Below are positions 15,215 to 24,409 of a DNA stretch of 64,000 bases, piece after piece. Each line of letters starts with the position of its first letter. Within the stretch, counting starts at the first letter, position 1. The notes beneath the pieces are model-generated. The model made no database searches. It was given only the letters and a program-made list of their open reading frames with translations, and had not been told where the DNA came from. Location: assembly GCF_002706795.1 (NCBI RefSeq), contig NZ_CP017705.1:2699001-2763000 (forward strand), read 5' to 3'. The position numbers and the translations under genes are program-made. This stretch comes from Brevibacillus laterosporus DSM 25. GTDB taxonomy: Bacteria; Bacillota; Bacilli; Brevibacillales; Brevibacillaceae.

Positions 15215-15838
15215 ATGGCTCCAAGAGTAAGTGAGGAATACAAAAAACAAAAGAAGTTGGACTTGTTACTAGCGGCAAAACGGGTGTTTATTGAAAAGGG
15301 TTATACCCAAGCGACGATGCAGGACATCATGGATAAGGCAGGAGTTTCGAGAGGCGCTTTGTATGCGTACTTCGATAACATTGAGCACGTATACATCGAA
15401 CTGCTTCATGCTGAGGATCAAAAGGATGTACTTTTTTTCGGTACAGATGATAAAGGTACGTCCTGGCAACAAATAACCAAGTGGGTTAATCAGCAGCAGC
15501 AGGAAATGCAAAGGCTTGATCAATCTCTTTTGCTAGCCAATTCGGAGTTTTTTCTATCAACGAATTACCGCAAAAATAGAGATAGCTATCCCTATGTAAC
15601 AGCACGGTACCAACGTATAGTTGAGGTAGTAACTACTTTTTTTCAGAAGGGAATAGAGCGGGGCGATATTCGTCCGCGTATTCCTGTTGAATCCATTTCG
15701 CTTTATCTCATTTCATTTATCGATGGTTTAATGTTAGATACCGCTCATTTGGGGCCGGAAAAAACAAAGGTGAAGGAGCAAATGGGGGTTTTGCTATTTT
15801 CATTGAAGGAATTGCTTTGTCCGATTCCAGAAAAATAA
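15215..15838 (+). CDS. TetR/AcrR-family transcriptional regulator
   Basis: AGGAGG lies before ATG 15215; the longer frame begins within the promoter region. The 207-residue product has the TetR N-terminal helix-turn-helix (about 12-58: LLAAKRVFIEKGY, TMQDIMDKAGVSRGALYAYF) and a ligand-binding C-terminal domain ending in SLKELL. It probably represses itself through the palindrome in its promoter. The next gene, an acetyltransferase, follows in 34 bases and may be co-transcribed. The ligand is unknown. Confidence 0.88.
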   Translation: MAPRVSEEYKKQKKLDLLLAAKRVFIEKGYTQATMQDIMDKAGVSRGALYAYFDNIEHVYIELLHAEDQKDVLFFGTDDKGTSWQQITKWVNQQQQEMQRLDQSLLLANSEFFLSTNYRKNRDSYPYVTARYQRIVEVVTTFFQKGIERGDIRPRIPVESISLYLISFIDGLMLDTAHLGPEKTKVKEQMGVLLFSLKELLCPIPEK

Positions 15839-15872
15839 AAGTAGGAAATAACTAAAAAAGGGGAGCAAGACT

Positions 15873-16427
15873 ATGTTGTTTCAATCTGCAAGAATTTATC
15901 TGAGAAAAATGACTGCCGATGATGTAACGATTTATCATACATGGAGAAACGATATGGAGGTCATGCGAACTACCAATCCATCTATTGATCTGTGTACATT
16001 AGATAGCACACAAGAATTTGTTAATCAGGTTATTTTAGGATCAAGCACATCAAAAAGTTATATGATTATCGATAAGGAGTCGGAAACCCCTATTGGGATC
16101 GTCTCACTTATCCAAATTGATTATAAAAATCGAAATGCGGAGTGCATCATCGACATTGGTGAGAAGGCGTATTGGGGAAAAGGCTATGGAATGGAAGCGT
16201 TGAAGCTTCTATTAGATTACGCCTTTTTAGAATTAAATCTACACCGAGTATCATTGCGAGTGTTTTCTTTTAACAAAAAAGCCATTGCCCTATATGAAAG
16301 AATGGGATTCAAGCACGAGGGTATTTCGCGTGAATACATCTTTAGAGACGGGAAGTGGAGCGACGTTTTCCACATGGGGATTCTGCAAAGAGAGTATGTG
16401 GCTACAACTGCCGCTGTTGGCAATTAG
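15873..16427 (+). CDS. GNAT acetyltransferase (RimJ/RimL type)
   Basis: AAAGGGGAGC precedes the ATG. The 184-residue protein has the GNAT order: an N-terminal strand with IYLRKMTADDV, the WRND motif, IGEKAYWGKGYGMEALKLLLDYAF (acetyl-CoA loop, given in part as KGYGMEAL), then NLHRVSLRVFSFNKKAIALYERMGFKHEG with the usual Asn and Tyr. It transfers acetyl groups to an amine, perhaps a protein N-terminus or antibiotic. It lies 34 bases behind the TetR gene. Confidence 0.85.
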   Translation: MLFQSARIYLRKMTADDVTIYHTWRNDMEVMRTTNPSIDLCTLDSTQEFVNQVILGSSTSKSYMIIDKESETPIGIVSLIQIDYKNRNAECIIDIGEKAYWGKGYGMEALKLLLDYAFLELNLHRVSLRVFSFNKKAIALYERMGFKHEGISREYIFRDGKWSDVFHMGILQREYVATTAAVGN

Positions 16428-16440
16428 GCTAAAGTAATGC

Positions 16441-16470
16441 AAAAAAGATCTAGAAGTCTAGATCTTTTTT
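16441..16470. terminator. Bidirectional terminator
   Basis: AAAAAAGATCTAGA pairs with its complement ending TTTTTT. It lies between convergent genes and overlaps the C-terminal codons of the minus-strand one. Confidence 0.85.
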
Positions 16471-16826
16471 GCGGGTAACGGACTTAGATGTTCATGAATG
16501 AGCAGCCATCCAGTGGTATCCTTAACGAATACATTTGTGGCTCTTCCTTGCCCACTTGTGTATTTTCCATTCATATAGCCTTCATAGCAATATGTATACG
16601 TACAGGTTGCAGAGTCAGTACCTTTATGGAGCCATTGGATATCTTGTGCTTTATAAATCTCGTCTTGGATGATTGACCAAGCGTTTTCAAAGTATGCCTG
16701 TATTTCTTGGTGAGTAGTACAGGTACAATTTGAGAAGTAGTAAAGGGCATTTGGATGTAACCATTTTTTCACTTCATCAAAGTTGTGGGTGTTCGTTGCC
16801 TCTATATATTTATCCAGTATCTCCAT
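16458..16826 (-). CDS. NTF2/SnoaL-like protein
   Basis: The 122-residue product has the cone-shaped NTF2-like pattern: an N-terminal helix (LDKYIEATNTHNFDEV), LHPNALYYFSN, a helix IQAYFENAWSII, and strands ending GRATNVFVKDTTGWLLIHEHLSPLP. Members are small enzymes or ligand-binding proteins; no catalytic residue set is evident. It ends inside the shared terminator. Confidence 0.8.
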   Translation of the reverse strand: MEILDKYIEATNTHNFDEVKKWLHPNALYYFSNCTCTTHQEIQAYFENAWSIIQDEIYKAQDIQWLHKGTDSATCTYTYCYEGYMNGKYTSGQGRATNVFVKDTTGWLLIHEHLSPLPAKKI

Positions 16827-17252
16827 GTACGTACCGCTTCCTTTTGTTTTGAATTTTAAGTTAAAGATTTATCGTGAAAGCAAAAACGAAAAAGCTGACC
16901 CTAAGTAGAAAGCTTGGGTCAATTTTCATTCACTATACGGAGGTCATAAGAGTTGGAGAAACTTGCTCTACTTTTTTCGCTTGAATTTTCATAATGACCA
17001 CCTTATTAATTATCTGAATATTATATTAATTAAAATTATATCGTATCGTTTCCTTAAAATCAACCTATAAAATTCGCTCATTTCTTTCATTCTATTTACC
17101 GGCTAAAAAACCCGTTAATGCCTGAAATTGTAAGGTTTTGTGCTTGGCATTAATTACCATAATAAAAAATATGTAACTGCTATATTCTCAGTGAAAATTT
17201 TATCCGATAAACATTACACAACGAAAAAACGCATGGAGAGGAAAATTATAAT
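16827..17252. other. Divergent intergenic stretch
   Basis: No gene is seen. A sequence like the -10 of motility sigma-D promoters (CCGATAA, 17204-17210) lies 43 bases before the chemoreceptor start, which would suit its function, but no good -35 is at the right distance. Confidence 0.35.
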
Positions 17253-19223
17253 ATGGGATGGAAATTCAGGTTAACTTTGACGATTAGAAGGAAATTAATT
17301 TTTTCCTTTGCAATCATTTTAATCATTCCAAGTATTGTAATTGGTTTGATGTCTTATGAAATTGCAGCAGACAAAATGCGTGAGGAAATTAACAACTTTG
17401 GTGTAAGAAGCGTAAATATGCTGGATCAGATTATCAACGATACGATTGATCCAAAAATCCATGATATCACATACTTTTCCAAGCAAATAACCGAACCGTT
17501 TTTACAAGGGGGAGCTCAAGCTCCCATAAGAGAAAGATTGAAAGAATATTATGCCCTTCATCCTGAATTGGTTAGTGTGTATGTTGGGACCAAAGAGGGA
17601 GTGATGATTCAAGAGCCTGTTCAGAAGATGACTGAGGACTATGATCCAAGAAATAGACCTTGGTATCAAGATGCAATAGCAAAGAAAGGGCAAACGATTA
17701 TTACAGAGCCCTATGTATCGGCATCGACGGGCAAGGTGGTCGTAACCATTGCGAGAACACTTGAGGATAATTCCGGAGTAGTAGCGATGAATTTGAATTT
17801 AGATAATATCGCAAAGGTAGTTCAGCAGGTTAAAATTGGGCAAAAGGGCTACGCATTTATCGTGGATCAAACAGGCAAATATTTGGTTCATCCCACGATA
17901 AAAAGCGGAACTGATTTTAAGGAGAAGTGGGAAGAGGAGCTATTTGCGAAGAAGTCAGGTCAGATCGAGCTAGATGAAACAAATGAATTCATCTCGTATG
18001 AAACGAATAAAGTAACGGGCTGGAAGATAGCTGGTCTGATGTTTTCCGCAGAGATTCAAGAGACAGTTCAGCCTATCTTTACCCGAACCCTAGTCGTTAT
18101 CGTAGCGGCTTTATTGGCAGGTACAATTTTGATGATCTTCGTCATTCTTTCCATTACCAATCCGCTGAAGAGATTAATAAAAGCCTCCCGCAAAATTAGT
18201 GAAGGGGATCTGACTGAAACGATCAGCGTGAACGGGGAGGATGAGATTGGAATGCTATCTCAATCGTTTCAACAGATGCAGACCAATCTTCGCACTCTCA
18301 TTGGTCAGGTAGGTTTTAGTGCAGATCAGGTTGCCGCTTCGGCTGAAGAGTTAACTGCAAATGCAGATCAAACAAGTAAAGCAACAGAGCAAATCAGCAC
18401 GACCATTCAATTATTAGCCACGGGGGTCGAAAAGCAATTTCATAGCGTAGAAGAGACCACGGAAACTGTACAACGTATGTCACTGGGTGTAGAGCAAATG
18501 GCCTCCCATTCTGAAGAGGTAACAGCTAAAGCGATTGAAGCATCTGTTAAAGCAACAGAAGGCAGTCATTCGATTCAGACAGCAGTAGAACAGATGAGTT
18601 CCATTAATCATACAGTTAAAAAGGTGGCAGGCGTCATTAAAGGCTTGGGTGAGCGTTCCGAGGAAATCGGTAAAATTGTTGACGTTATCGCAAATATCGC
18701 TACGCAAACCAATCTGTTAGCATTAAATGCAGCTATTGAAGCAGCACGAGCAGGCGAGCATGGTCGGGGATTCGCTGTTGTTGCGAATGAAGTCCGATTA
18801 TTAGCAGAGCAATCGACTCATTCGGCTGAACAAGTGGATAAGCTGATTATGAGCATTCAGGAGGAGACGAATCAAGCTGTCCATTCGATGGATTTGGCCA
18901 CCCAAGAAGCGGAAGAGGGGATCAACCTGATTAATACGGCTGGAGATTCCTTCGAACTGATTCAAGTAACTGTAGAGCAGGTGACAGCCCAAATTCAGGA
19001 GGTCACAGCAGCGATTAAACAATTGTCAGAGGGATCGAAGGACATGGTTAGTTCCATGGAAATGATTACGGAGGTCGCAGAAACAGCGGCATCAAGCACG
19101 CAGGAGGTTTCTGCATCAACGGAGGAACAGCTTGCGACAATGGAGGAAATCACCCATGCAGCCGCTTCCTTGGCAGGTATGGCTGAGGAGCTTCAGGGAT
19201 TATTGGCAAAGTTTAAAATCTAG
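17253..19223 (+). CDS. Methyl-accepting chemotaxis protein with dCache sensor
   Basis: AGAGGAAAA precedes ATG 17253. The 656-residue receptor has a first membrane helix (about 14-34) and an extracellular dCache domain (about 40-275). In this domain [11 protein letters not shown] and [17 protein letters not shown] are hallmark segments for binding amino acids or other small ligands. A second membrane helix (about 283-303), a HAMP domain (about 304-358), and a long cytoplasmic coiled coil follow. The conserved hairpin tip ([21 protein letters not shown], then [12 protein letters not shown]) is at about 478-515. It signals to CheA/CheW. It is monocistronic. Confidence 0.93.
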   Translation: MGWKFRLTLTIRRKLIFSFAIILIIPSIVIGLMSYEIAADKMREEINNFGVRSVNMLDQIINDTIDPKIHDITYFSKQITEPFLQGGAQAPIRERLKEYYALHPELVSVYVGTKEGVMIQEPVQKMTEDYDPRNRPWYQDAIAKKGQTIITEPYVSASTGKVVVTIARTLEDNSGVVAMNLNLDNIAKVVQQVKIGQKGYAFIVDQTGKYLVHPTIKSGTDFKEKWEEELFAKKSGQIELDETNEFISYETNKVTGWKIAGLMFSAEIQETVQPIFTRTLVVIVAALLAGTILMIFVILSITNPLKRLIKASRKISEGDLTETISVNGEDEIGMLSQSFQQMQTNLRTLIGQVGFSADQVAASAEELTANADQTSKATEQISTTIQLLATGVEKQFHSVEETTETVQRMSLGVEQMASHSEEVTAKAIEASVKATEGSHSIQTAVEQMSSINHTVKKVAGVIKGLGERSEEIGKIVDVIANIATQTNLLALNAAIEAARAGEHGRGFAVVANEVRLLAEQSTHSAEQVDKLIMSIQEETNQAVHSMDLATQEAEEGINLINTAGDSFELIQVTVEQVTAQIQEVTAAIKQLSEGSKDMVSSMEMITEVAETAASSTQEVSASTEEQLATMEEITHAAASLAGMAEELQGLLAKFKI

Positions 19224-19312
19224 GGGAACGATCTGGCGAAATACAAAACGGAGAAAGCCAGTCATTTGTAGCTATCACCTATGAGGGTGGAGAAGTAGTG
19301 ATAGATCGTTTC

Positions 19313-19398
19313 TGATATTCTCCCCTCTTAGTAGACAGTAAGAAGCAAAACACCTTGCTGTATTGACTAGGAGGGGATTTTCTATAGGGAAAATGGAG
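19313..19398 (+). mobile_element. Relic of an IS3-family left end
   Basis: About 80 bases match the left end of the intact element at 6929-7010, including TAGTAGACAGTAAGAAGCA, TACTGTATT-like spacing and AGGAGGGG. The orfA start codon is ATA here, and homology fades soon after. No right end is recognisable. This is a solo fragment from a related, older copy. Confidence 0.7.
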
Positions 19399-19637
19399 TA
19401 TGCTTTTAGGGAATTTTTGAAGAAATAGTAAGAAAGCGTAGAAGCGAAAGTTATGTATCAATAAGAATGAACTATATATATCTGTGTCTATATATTCATT
19501 TTTCCCTTACAAAAGTGTAAGGTTTTTTTTGTTGACTTAAAAAACAATGTGTAACTATAATTATTACAACCTCGAGGAAATTAGATGAAAATTTGACTAG
19601 ATCTAGCAAAAAATTAATGAATGGAGAAGATGCAACT

Positions 19638-20438
19638 ATGAAAAAGCTAGTTTTAACAGGCGTATTAAGTGTCGGAGCCTTATTGGGGGCGAATCTTCCA
19701 GGGTTAGAGGTTATAACAGCGAATGCAGCTATCCCTTCGAGTCTTTCCGTTGCAGAAGGTAATTCACAACAAACTCTTTTCGAACAGCAAAGAGAGAAGT
19801 ATACAGGAATTGTTACTGAAAAAACAAATCAGGGGCTTACAATCTTTACTGAAAATGTGCCTGCTAATGTGCTTAAAAATATAAATATAGGCGATTCAGT
19901 TGATATATATTCTTCATATAGTTCTAAAGGTACTGAGAATAAAGCGGAAGACTTTATAATCGGAACGGTTACAGATTCAGATAGTGATTTTGGTTATGCT
20001 ACAGTAGAATACAAAAACAACGAAGGGAAAACAGAGACAGTTGATGTTATCTTTTCGGAAGCTCACTCCTATAAAGTAGGAGACAAAGTGAAAGTAACGA
20101 ATAAGTCGAAATGGGAGCATAAAAAAATCGGACCAAATGATGTAACGTTAGCATCAGGAGACTTTATTTCTAAAGTTGCTGAGAAAGAAGCGGAAGACTT
20201 TATAATCGGAACGGTCACAGATTCAGATAGTGATTTTGGTTATGCTACAGTAGAATACAAAAACAATGAAGGAAAAACGGAGATAGTTGATGTTACCTTT
20301 ACGGAGGCTCACACCTATAAAGTAGGAGACAAGGTGAAAGTAACGAATAAGTCGAAATGGAAGCATAAAAAAATCGGACCAAATGATGTAACATTTGCAT
20401 CAGGAGACTTTATTTCTAAAGTTACGGAGAATGAATAA
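19638..20438 (+). CDS. Secreted protein with a duplicated beta-rich domain
   Basis: The start is ATG 19638, where the signal peptide (MKKLVLTGVLSVGALLG, cut after NAA) begins. After about 75 residues of linker, two nearly identical modules of 82 residues follow. Each begins with EDFIIGTVTDSDSDFGYATV, contains YKVGDKVKVTNKSKW and ends SGDFISKV. The strand pattern and VGDKV turn are like small OB or SH3-type beta barrels. No catalytic residue stands out. Export suggests a cell-surface or secreted binding protein. The 246-bp repeat is about 95% identical, a recent duplication. Confidence 0.65.
   Translation: MKKLVLTGVLSVGALLGANLPGLEVITANAAIPSSLSVAEGNSQQTLFEQQREKYTGIVTEKTNQGLTIFTENVPANVLKNINIGDSVDIYSSYSSKGTENKAEDFIIGTVTDSDSDFGYATVEYKNNEGKTETVDVIFSEAHSYKVGDKVKVTNKSKWEHKKIGPNDVTLASGDFISKVAEKEAEDFIIGTVTDSDSDFGYATVEYKNNEGKTEIVDVTFTEAHTYKVGDKVKVTNKSKWKHKKIGPNDVTFASGDFISKVTENE
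19944..20427 (+). repeat. Two 246-bp direct repeats inside the secreted protein gene
   Basis: Units start at 19944 and 20190 and differ at only a few bases, mostly synonymous changes. They encode the duplicated domain. Confidence 0.85.
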
Positions 20439-20550
20439 TTTATAGAATGAAATGACCTGCATTCACTAGGAGCCAGAACAACACTGCCAGACTGTTTGTC
20501 ACGGCATTGTAATAGTTGCTGTGGTACGGCTGTAGGTATGTATATACGAT

Positions 20551-20582
20551 GAAAAGCATCTCATTGAGGTGCTTTTCTTTTT
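20551..20582 (+). terminator. Terminator hairpin
   Basis: AAAAGCATCTC pairs with GAGGTGCTTTT, with one wobble pair, and runs into a T-rich tail. Confidence 0.7.
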
Positions 20583-20723
20583 TAAGTTACTTATTTTTAC
20601 AATTGTTATATAATAATCAAGGGTTAAAATGGGGATTATTGGTGGATGCATACTAGTCCTCGAAGCAGATCGCAGGTACTTCTTATAGTTAAGTATGAAA
20701 AATCATTGATAGGAGAATACGAG

Positions 20724-21359
20724 ATGGAATTGATTTTTTTCTTGCTTTTGATTCTGATTATAGGTGTTGCAATATTTCTGAAATTCGGGAGTTTCCCCAA
20801 AAAATCTCCAAATACGAGACAAATAACAAATGATATTGATCCATTGTCTATAGATATCCATGATATAGATAAAATGCTTGATGGCTCAGAATTTGAGATA
20901 TATTTGTATAGACTGTTTCATGCATTAGGCTATAAAGAGGTTTATAAAACAGTGGGGAGCAGAGATTTTGGGGCTGACCTTGTTTTTACAGATCGTTCTG
21001 GGGTTCGTAATGTAATACAAGCGAAACGATATAGGATTGATAACTTAGTAGGAATTAGTGGTGTACAAGAGGTATATTCCTCTATGAGATTCTATAAAGC
21101 GAAGAAGTCAATTCTGATTGCAACATCTACATATACGGATTCATGTGAGACCTTGGCTGGAATTAATAATGTAAAATTGTTAGATCGTACTGATTTAATC
21201 TCTATTATCGAAGCTTTCAAACAAGGAAATGTAGAAAAAGCAAAGGATTTGATTGAGGCAGAGCCAAGAGTAATTTTGGATTCATGGACTGATTATGCAG
21301 ATTCAAATCGAGAAATGAAGAAGGATAAAAAGGCCGAGAAGTTAATACGTGGGATATAG
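20724..21359 (+). CDS. Membrane-anchored Mrr-type restriction endonuclease
   Basis: The start is ATG 20724, after ATAGGAGAA; the longer frame begins in noncoding sequence. The 211-residue protein has one N-terminal membrane helix (about 3-20), a short linker, and then the Mrr catalytic domain: FEIYLYRLFHALGY (helix), DFGADLV at 81-87 with the acidic residues, QAKR (99-102) with the catalytic Lys, and a following helix GVQEVYSSM. Membrane-bound Mrr-like nucleases are known in Firmicutes and probably meet incoming DNA at the membrane. It is monocistronic with its own terminator. Confidence 0.8.
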   Translation: MELIFFLLLILIIGVAIFLKFGSFPKKSPNTRQITNDIDPLSIDIHDIDKMLDGSEFEIYLYRLFHALGYKEVYKTVGSRDFGADLVFTDRSGVRNVIQAKRYRIDNLVGISGVQEVYSSMRFYKAKKSILIATSTYTDSCETLAGINNVKLLDRTDLISIIEAFKQGNVEKAKDLIEAEPRVILDSWTDYADSNREMKKDKKAEKLIRGI

Positions 21360-21390
21360 TTTACAGGCAAACCTAATAATGAAGATGTTC

Positions 21391-21423
21391 AAAAAAGCTA
21401 CTTGCTAAAAGAGTAGCTTTTTT
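21391..21423 (+). terminator. Terminator hairpin
   Basis: AAAAAAGCTAC pairs with GTAGCTTTTTT. Confidence 0.8.
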
Positions 21424-21511
21424 GTTATTGAAGGCTTTCAAACGGTTTTGATATTCAGTAACTTTGCATATTGACACCAGATTACGTTGTCTGATACATT
21501 TACTACGAAAA

Positions 21512-21526
21512 TGAGAATCATTATCA
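21512..21526 (+). promoter_or_regulatory. Fur box
   Basis: TGAGAATCATTATCA matches the 7-1-7 Fur site TGATAATNATTATCA at all but one base. It lies 36 bases before the lipoprotein start, so that gene should be repressed by iron. Confidence 0.8.
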
Positions 21527-21561
21527 AAAAAATCCTTGTAAATACATATAGGGGAGATTTC

Positions 21562-22542
21562 ATGTTAAAGAAAAAAACATTCTTCTTCATAACAACCATG
21601 ATTATTGTGCTGTCTGTCCTGATGACTGCTTGTGGTGGAACGAGCAGTCCAAACAGTGGTGCTCCTACACCAAAGGAAAAGGAAACAACTGCTGCTGAGG
21701 GAATGCGTAGCTTTGAAACAAAGAAAGGAATTGTGAGGATTCCCGTAAAACCGAAACGAATCGTTACTGATTTTTATGGTGGTGAATTGCTTTCTGTAGG
21801 GGCAAATGTTGTTGGTGTTGAACCAACTACTTTCAAAAATCCATTTTTAACTGACCTGCTAAAAGGGGCTACTGATATCGGAGAGCCTATTAGTACAGAG
21901 AAAACATTGCAGCTAAAGCCTGATTTAATTGTTGTTATGAAGGACGAAAACTATGAAGCTTTGTCAAAAATAGTTCCTACTTTGCACATTCCATATGGTA
22001 CTGCCACTAACATCTATGAAACGGTAAGACTGTTTGGTGACATTGCAGGAGAAAAGGAAAAAGCAGAGGAGTTTATCGCTGCTTTTGATAAAAAGGCAGC
22101 GGAGGGTCGTGAGAAGTTAAAGGGTGTTATTGACGAGAATGCTACCTTTGGACTTTATGAACTGACGGATAAGGGTGAACTGTGGATCTTCGGAGACAAC
22201 GCTGGTCGAGGTGGACAAGCAATCTACAACGCACTGAAGCTGAAAATGCCACATGCTAAGAATAAAGCAGAGGAGCAGACGTTAAAGCTGTCCATGGAGA
22301 TGCTACCACAATATGCTGCGGATTACATGTTCTTGACCACTTATGATCCTCAGAATAAGGGAGAAGCATTAAAGCAATTACAGTCTTCAGCGGTTTGGAA
22401 AAACCTAAAGGCATCTAAAAACAATACGTTATTCTATAACGACTTTGATACGTTTTATCGTTATGATCCAATTGCCATTACTGGACAAATTGATCTAATC
22501 GTTGACATGCTACTTGAAAGAAGCAAGGAGAATAAAAAGTAG
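21562..22542 (+). CDS. Ferric-siderophore-binding lipoprotein
   Basis: The start is ATG 21562 after GGGGAG; the longer frame covers the Fur box. The 326-residue product has a lipoprotein signal with Thr-Ala-Cys (Cys24). It then has the class III periplasmic-binding fold: RIPVKPKRIVTDFYGGELLSVGANVVGVE (in part), LKPDLIVVM, a long central helix (EKEKAEEFIAAFDKKAAEG), and a late GQIDLIVDML. It captures an iron-siderophore complex at the cell surface for an ABC importer. No permease is adjacent, so it must work with one elsewhere. The Fur box supports iron control. Confidence 0.85.
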   Translation: MLKKKTFFFITTMIIVLSVLMTACGGTSSPNSGAPTPKEKETTAAEGMRSFETKKGIVRIPVKPKRIVTDFYGGELLSVGANVVGVEPTTFKNPFLTDLLKGATDIGEPISTEKTLQLKPDLIVVMKDENYEALSKIVPTLHIPYGTATNIYETVRLFGDIAGEKEKAEEFIAAFDKKAAEGREKLKGVIDENATFGLYELTDKGELWIFGDNAGRGGQAIYNALKLKMPHAKNKAEEQTLKLSMEMLPQYAADYMFLTTYDPQNKGEALKQLQSSAVWKNLKASKNNTLFYNDFDTFYRYDPIAITGQIDLIVDMLLERSKENKK

Positions 22543-22599
22543 CTTTTCGACGCTTTCTTATATACAGAGCAGGATACCATTTTATCTTGCTGACTCGAA

Positions 22600-22645
22600 C
22601 ACACCCCCACCTGTAGGGATAATATCAGTAGGTGGGGTGTTTCTT
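22600..22645 (+). terminator. Terminator of the lipoprotein gene
   Basis: ACACCCCCACCT pairs with AGGTGGGGTGT, followed by TTTCTTATTTT. Confidence 0.75.
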
Positions 22646-22753
22646 ATTTTGGTAGACCGCCATATTTTTTCCTCCATAATGTAAATTTATAAATCTATAA
22701 CAATGAAAGAAGTGATCCTGTAGCTTTGCTATTACGGTTGGAAGATTCGAGCT

Positions 22754-22930
22754 ATGAAAAAGAGGGGCGAGCCAAATAGGCTACGTCCTTTTGATGATGT
22801 AATGAACCTGCTTACTTTTCAAATGCTCCCTGTGCAACCCCAAGAAAGGCTTGAACTGCTGGAGATGCACACTGAATGGAAGGGCAAGCTAATGCTACAC
22901 AACGCCAATGCATTTGCTAAAGAGGTCTGA
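22754..22930 (+). pseudogene. C-terminal fragment of an unidentified protein
   Basis: A 58-codon frame reads a charged helical segment (FDDVMNLLTFQMLPVQPQERLELLEM) that looks like real protein. It has no ribosome site and no upstream coding part in frame. It overlaps the end of the LysR fragment on the other strand by 14 bases. It is probably the leftover end of a deleted gene. Confidence 0.35.
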
Positions 22931-23294
22931 CACGAATTTTTTGCTGGTTTTTAAGAAATAATTCCGGACCTATTGTAATTCCAAGCTCCTCTTGCACCAT
23001 ATTTGCTACGGTGTTATAGTCATGCACTTTAAAGCGAATCATGGGTGTGATCTTTGCCTGCTTAAAAATATCCTCGACCTGAGCTCGATAGATTCCCTTT
23101 GGAAAGGCGACTACCATCGGATCTCTTATTAAGGGGACAACATGTAGCTTTGGATCAAGGTGTTGATGAACAACAAATCCGATATCAATGACCCCGGTCT
23201 CTAACCATTCTATGATCTCATCGTACGTACCTTCGAAGAAAATAAACTCAATTTTTGGATATTTTTGGTGAAACTTAGAAATCATCCTTGCCAA
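22917..23294 (-). pseudogene. LysR-type regulator fragment lacking the DNA-binding domain
   Basis: The 125-residue frame covers the effector-binding half of a LysR protein: ISKFHQKYPKIEFIFFEG, EWLETGVIDIGFVV, VPLIRDPMVVAFPKG, NMVQEELGITIGPEL. Codons upstream continue for about eight residues and then stop. The helix-turn-helix and linker helix are gone, so it cannot act as a normal regulator. It lies beside another gene fragment, pointing to a deletion scar. Confidence 0.75.
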
Positions 23295-23306
23295 TAGTAA
23301 GTAGTC

Positions 23307-23561
23307 TTGGTTTACTCAACGTGCTCGAAGAATGAAGCATCAAATAAACATGTGTGCCTCTGGGATTATTCTCAGAGGTTTTTTATTAGGAATGGATGTC
23401 GCTTACAAGCGGGGATGTCGGTACAGAAATCTACACAAGAGTATCTTAAGAAGCATCCAGCGACGTTGGTTTACATTTGGCCAATCGGTAGTAAAGCCCC
23501 AGAGCTTGTCTATATGTCATTAAATCCCCAGATTCTTTTATCTGCAAAGAACGATTCGTAG
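23307..23561 (+). CDS. Small ORF or gene remnant, function unknown
   Basis: The last 45 residues (from about 23440, with ATLVYIWPIGSKAPELVYMSLNP) read like genuine protein, and a good terminator follows 5 bases after the stop. The first part looks random and no ribosome site is seen. It may be the surviving end of a gene lost in the same deletion as the LysR head. Confidence 0.35.
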   Translation: MVYSTCSKNEASNKHVCLWDYSQRFFIRNGCRLQAGMSVQKSTQEYLKKHPATLVYIWPIGSKAPELVYMSLNPQILLSAKNDS

Positions 23562-23566
23562 ACGTA

Positions 23567-23595
23567 AAAAACCCTGAAGTAGATCAGGGCTTTTT
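23567..23595 (+). terminator. Terminator hairpin
   Basis: AAAAACCCTGA pairs with TCAGGGCTTTTT, with one mismatch. Confidence 0.7.
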
Positions 23596-23629
23596 AAATG
23601 CTATATTCATTTGTTTTGTTGCTCAGCTA

Positions 23630-24181
23630 TCAGTTTTCATAGATTTGATACATCGCCATGTTTTCATCCATTGCTTTACTTAACTGGAATGCTTCTTGGA
23701 TACTTTTCTTGTTTTGAATTACCTCATAGAAGAATCGCAAAACAAATAGCAGTGCAGCATTTCCATCTGGATAGTCATTTGGGCCAATATACGCTTGACA
23801 ACCACATTGTAGGAATGTTTTTGCCAGTTCAGGATTGCCCAGAGAGCATCCATTGGCAACAATGATTTTTCCTTCCAATCTGGCAAAGCGGGAAATTTCT
23901 TCTGGACCAAAGTTGCCAGGCAGCTCATCTGCATCATACACGTCCTCTCCTAGCTCCGGCATGATGAATTTCCCTTCATCTCCGTGGAAGTTGAGAATAA
24001 TCATGTCAGTATTCGGGTATAAGTCCTCACCTGATAAGATAGCAGTGAAATCATTCGGTCTACCTACCCAATACGTAAAGACTCTTACACCAAAATACTC
24101 CAAAGTAGCTCGGATCGCTTGTGTATCCATATCAGAATCAGGCCCGCAGACTAAAGCAACATTCATTTCTGGTTTACTCAT
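23630..24181 (-). CDS. Compact caspase-like protein
   Basis: The start is set at ATG 24181, preceded by GGAGG at 6-7 bases; the ATG at 24196 would lie before that site. The 183-residue product has alternating strands and helices. ILNFHGDEG places a His at residue 66 and IIVANGCSLG a Cys at 112, each at the end of a hydrophobic strand. This His-Cys pair and order (NFHG, then 46 residues, then NGC) are what clan CD peptidases (caspase-like, CHAT) show. It has no extra domain, unlike most. A structural, inactive role or another activity cannot be excluded. It is monocistronic. Confidence 0.5.
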   Translation of the reverse strand: MSKPEMNVALVCGPDSDMDTQAIRATLEYFGVRVFTYWVGRPNDFTAILSGEDLYPNTDMIILNFHGDEGKFIMPELGEDVYDADELPGNFGPEEISRFARLEGKIIVANGCSLGNPELAKTFLQCGCQAYIGPNDYPDGNAALLFVLRFFYEVIQNKKSIQEAFQLSKAMDENMAMYQIYEN

Positions 24182-24409
24182 TGTGTATTCCTCCATATTT
24201 TCATTTTAATAACAATAAAATGAGTGGATATGAAGGTGGTGATCGCGCTTTAAAGAAAAAGACAACACGTTACTTATTATTCGGTATCATATGAGAACTC
24301 CTTTTTAATGGGATTTTTTTATCTTATAAATGTAACATAATAGAGATGAATATTACAAATATTTGGTATATTAGTTAGCAGGTACTTAAAAGGAAATGAG
24401 GATTCTACT

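Noticed and set aside
17184-17210. Sigma-D promoter for the chemoreceptor
   Set aside because: The CCGATAA is good but there is no TAAA at the required distance; mentioned only as a weak possibility.
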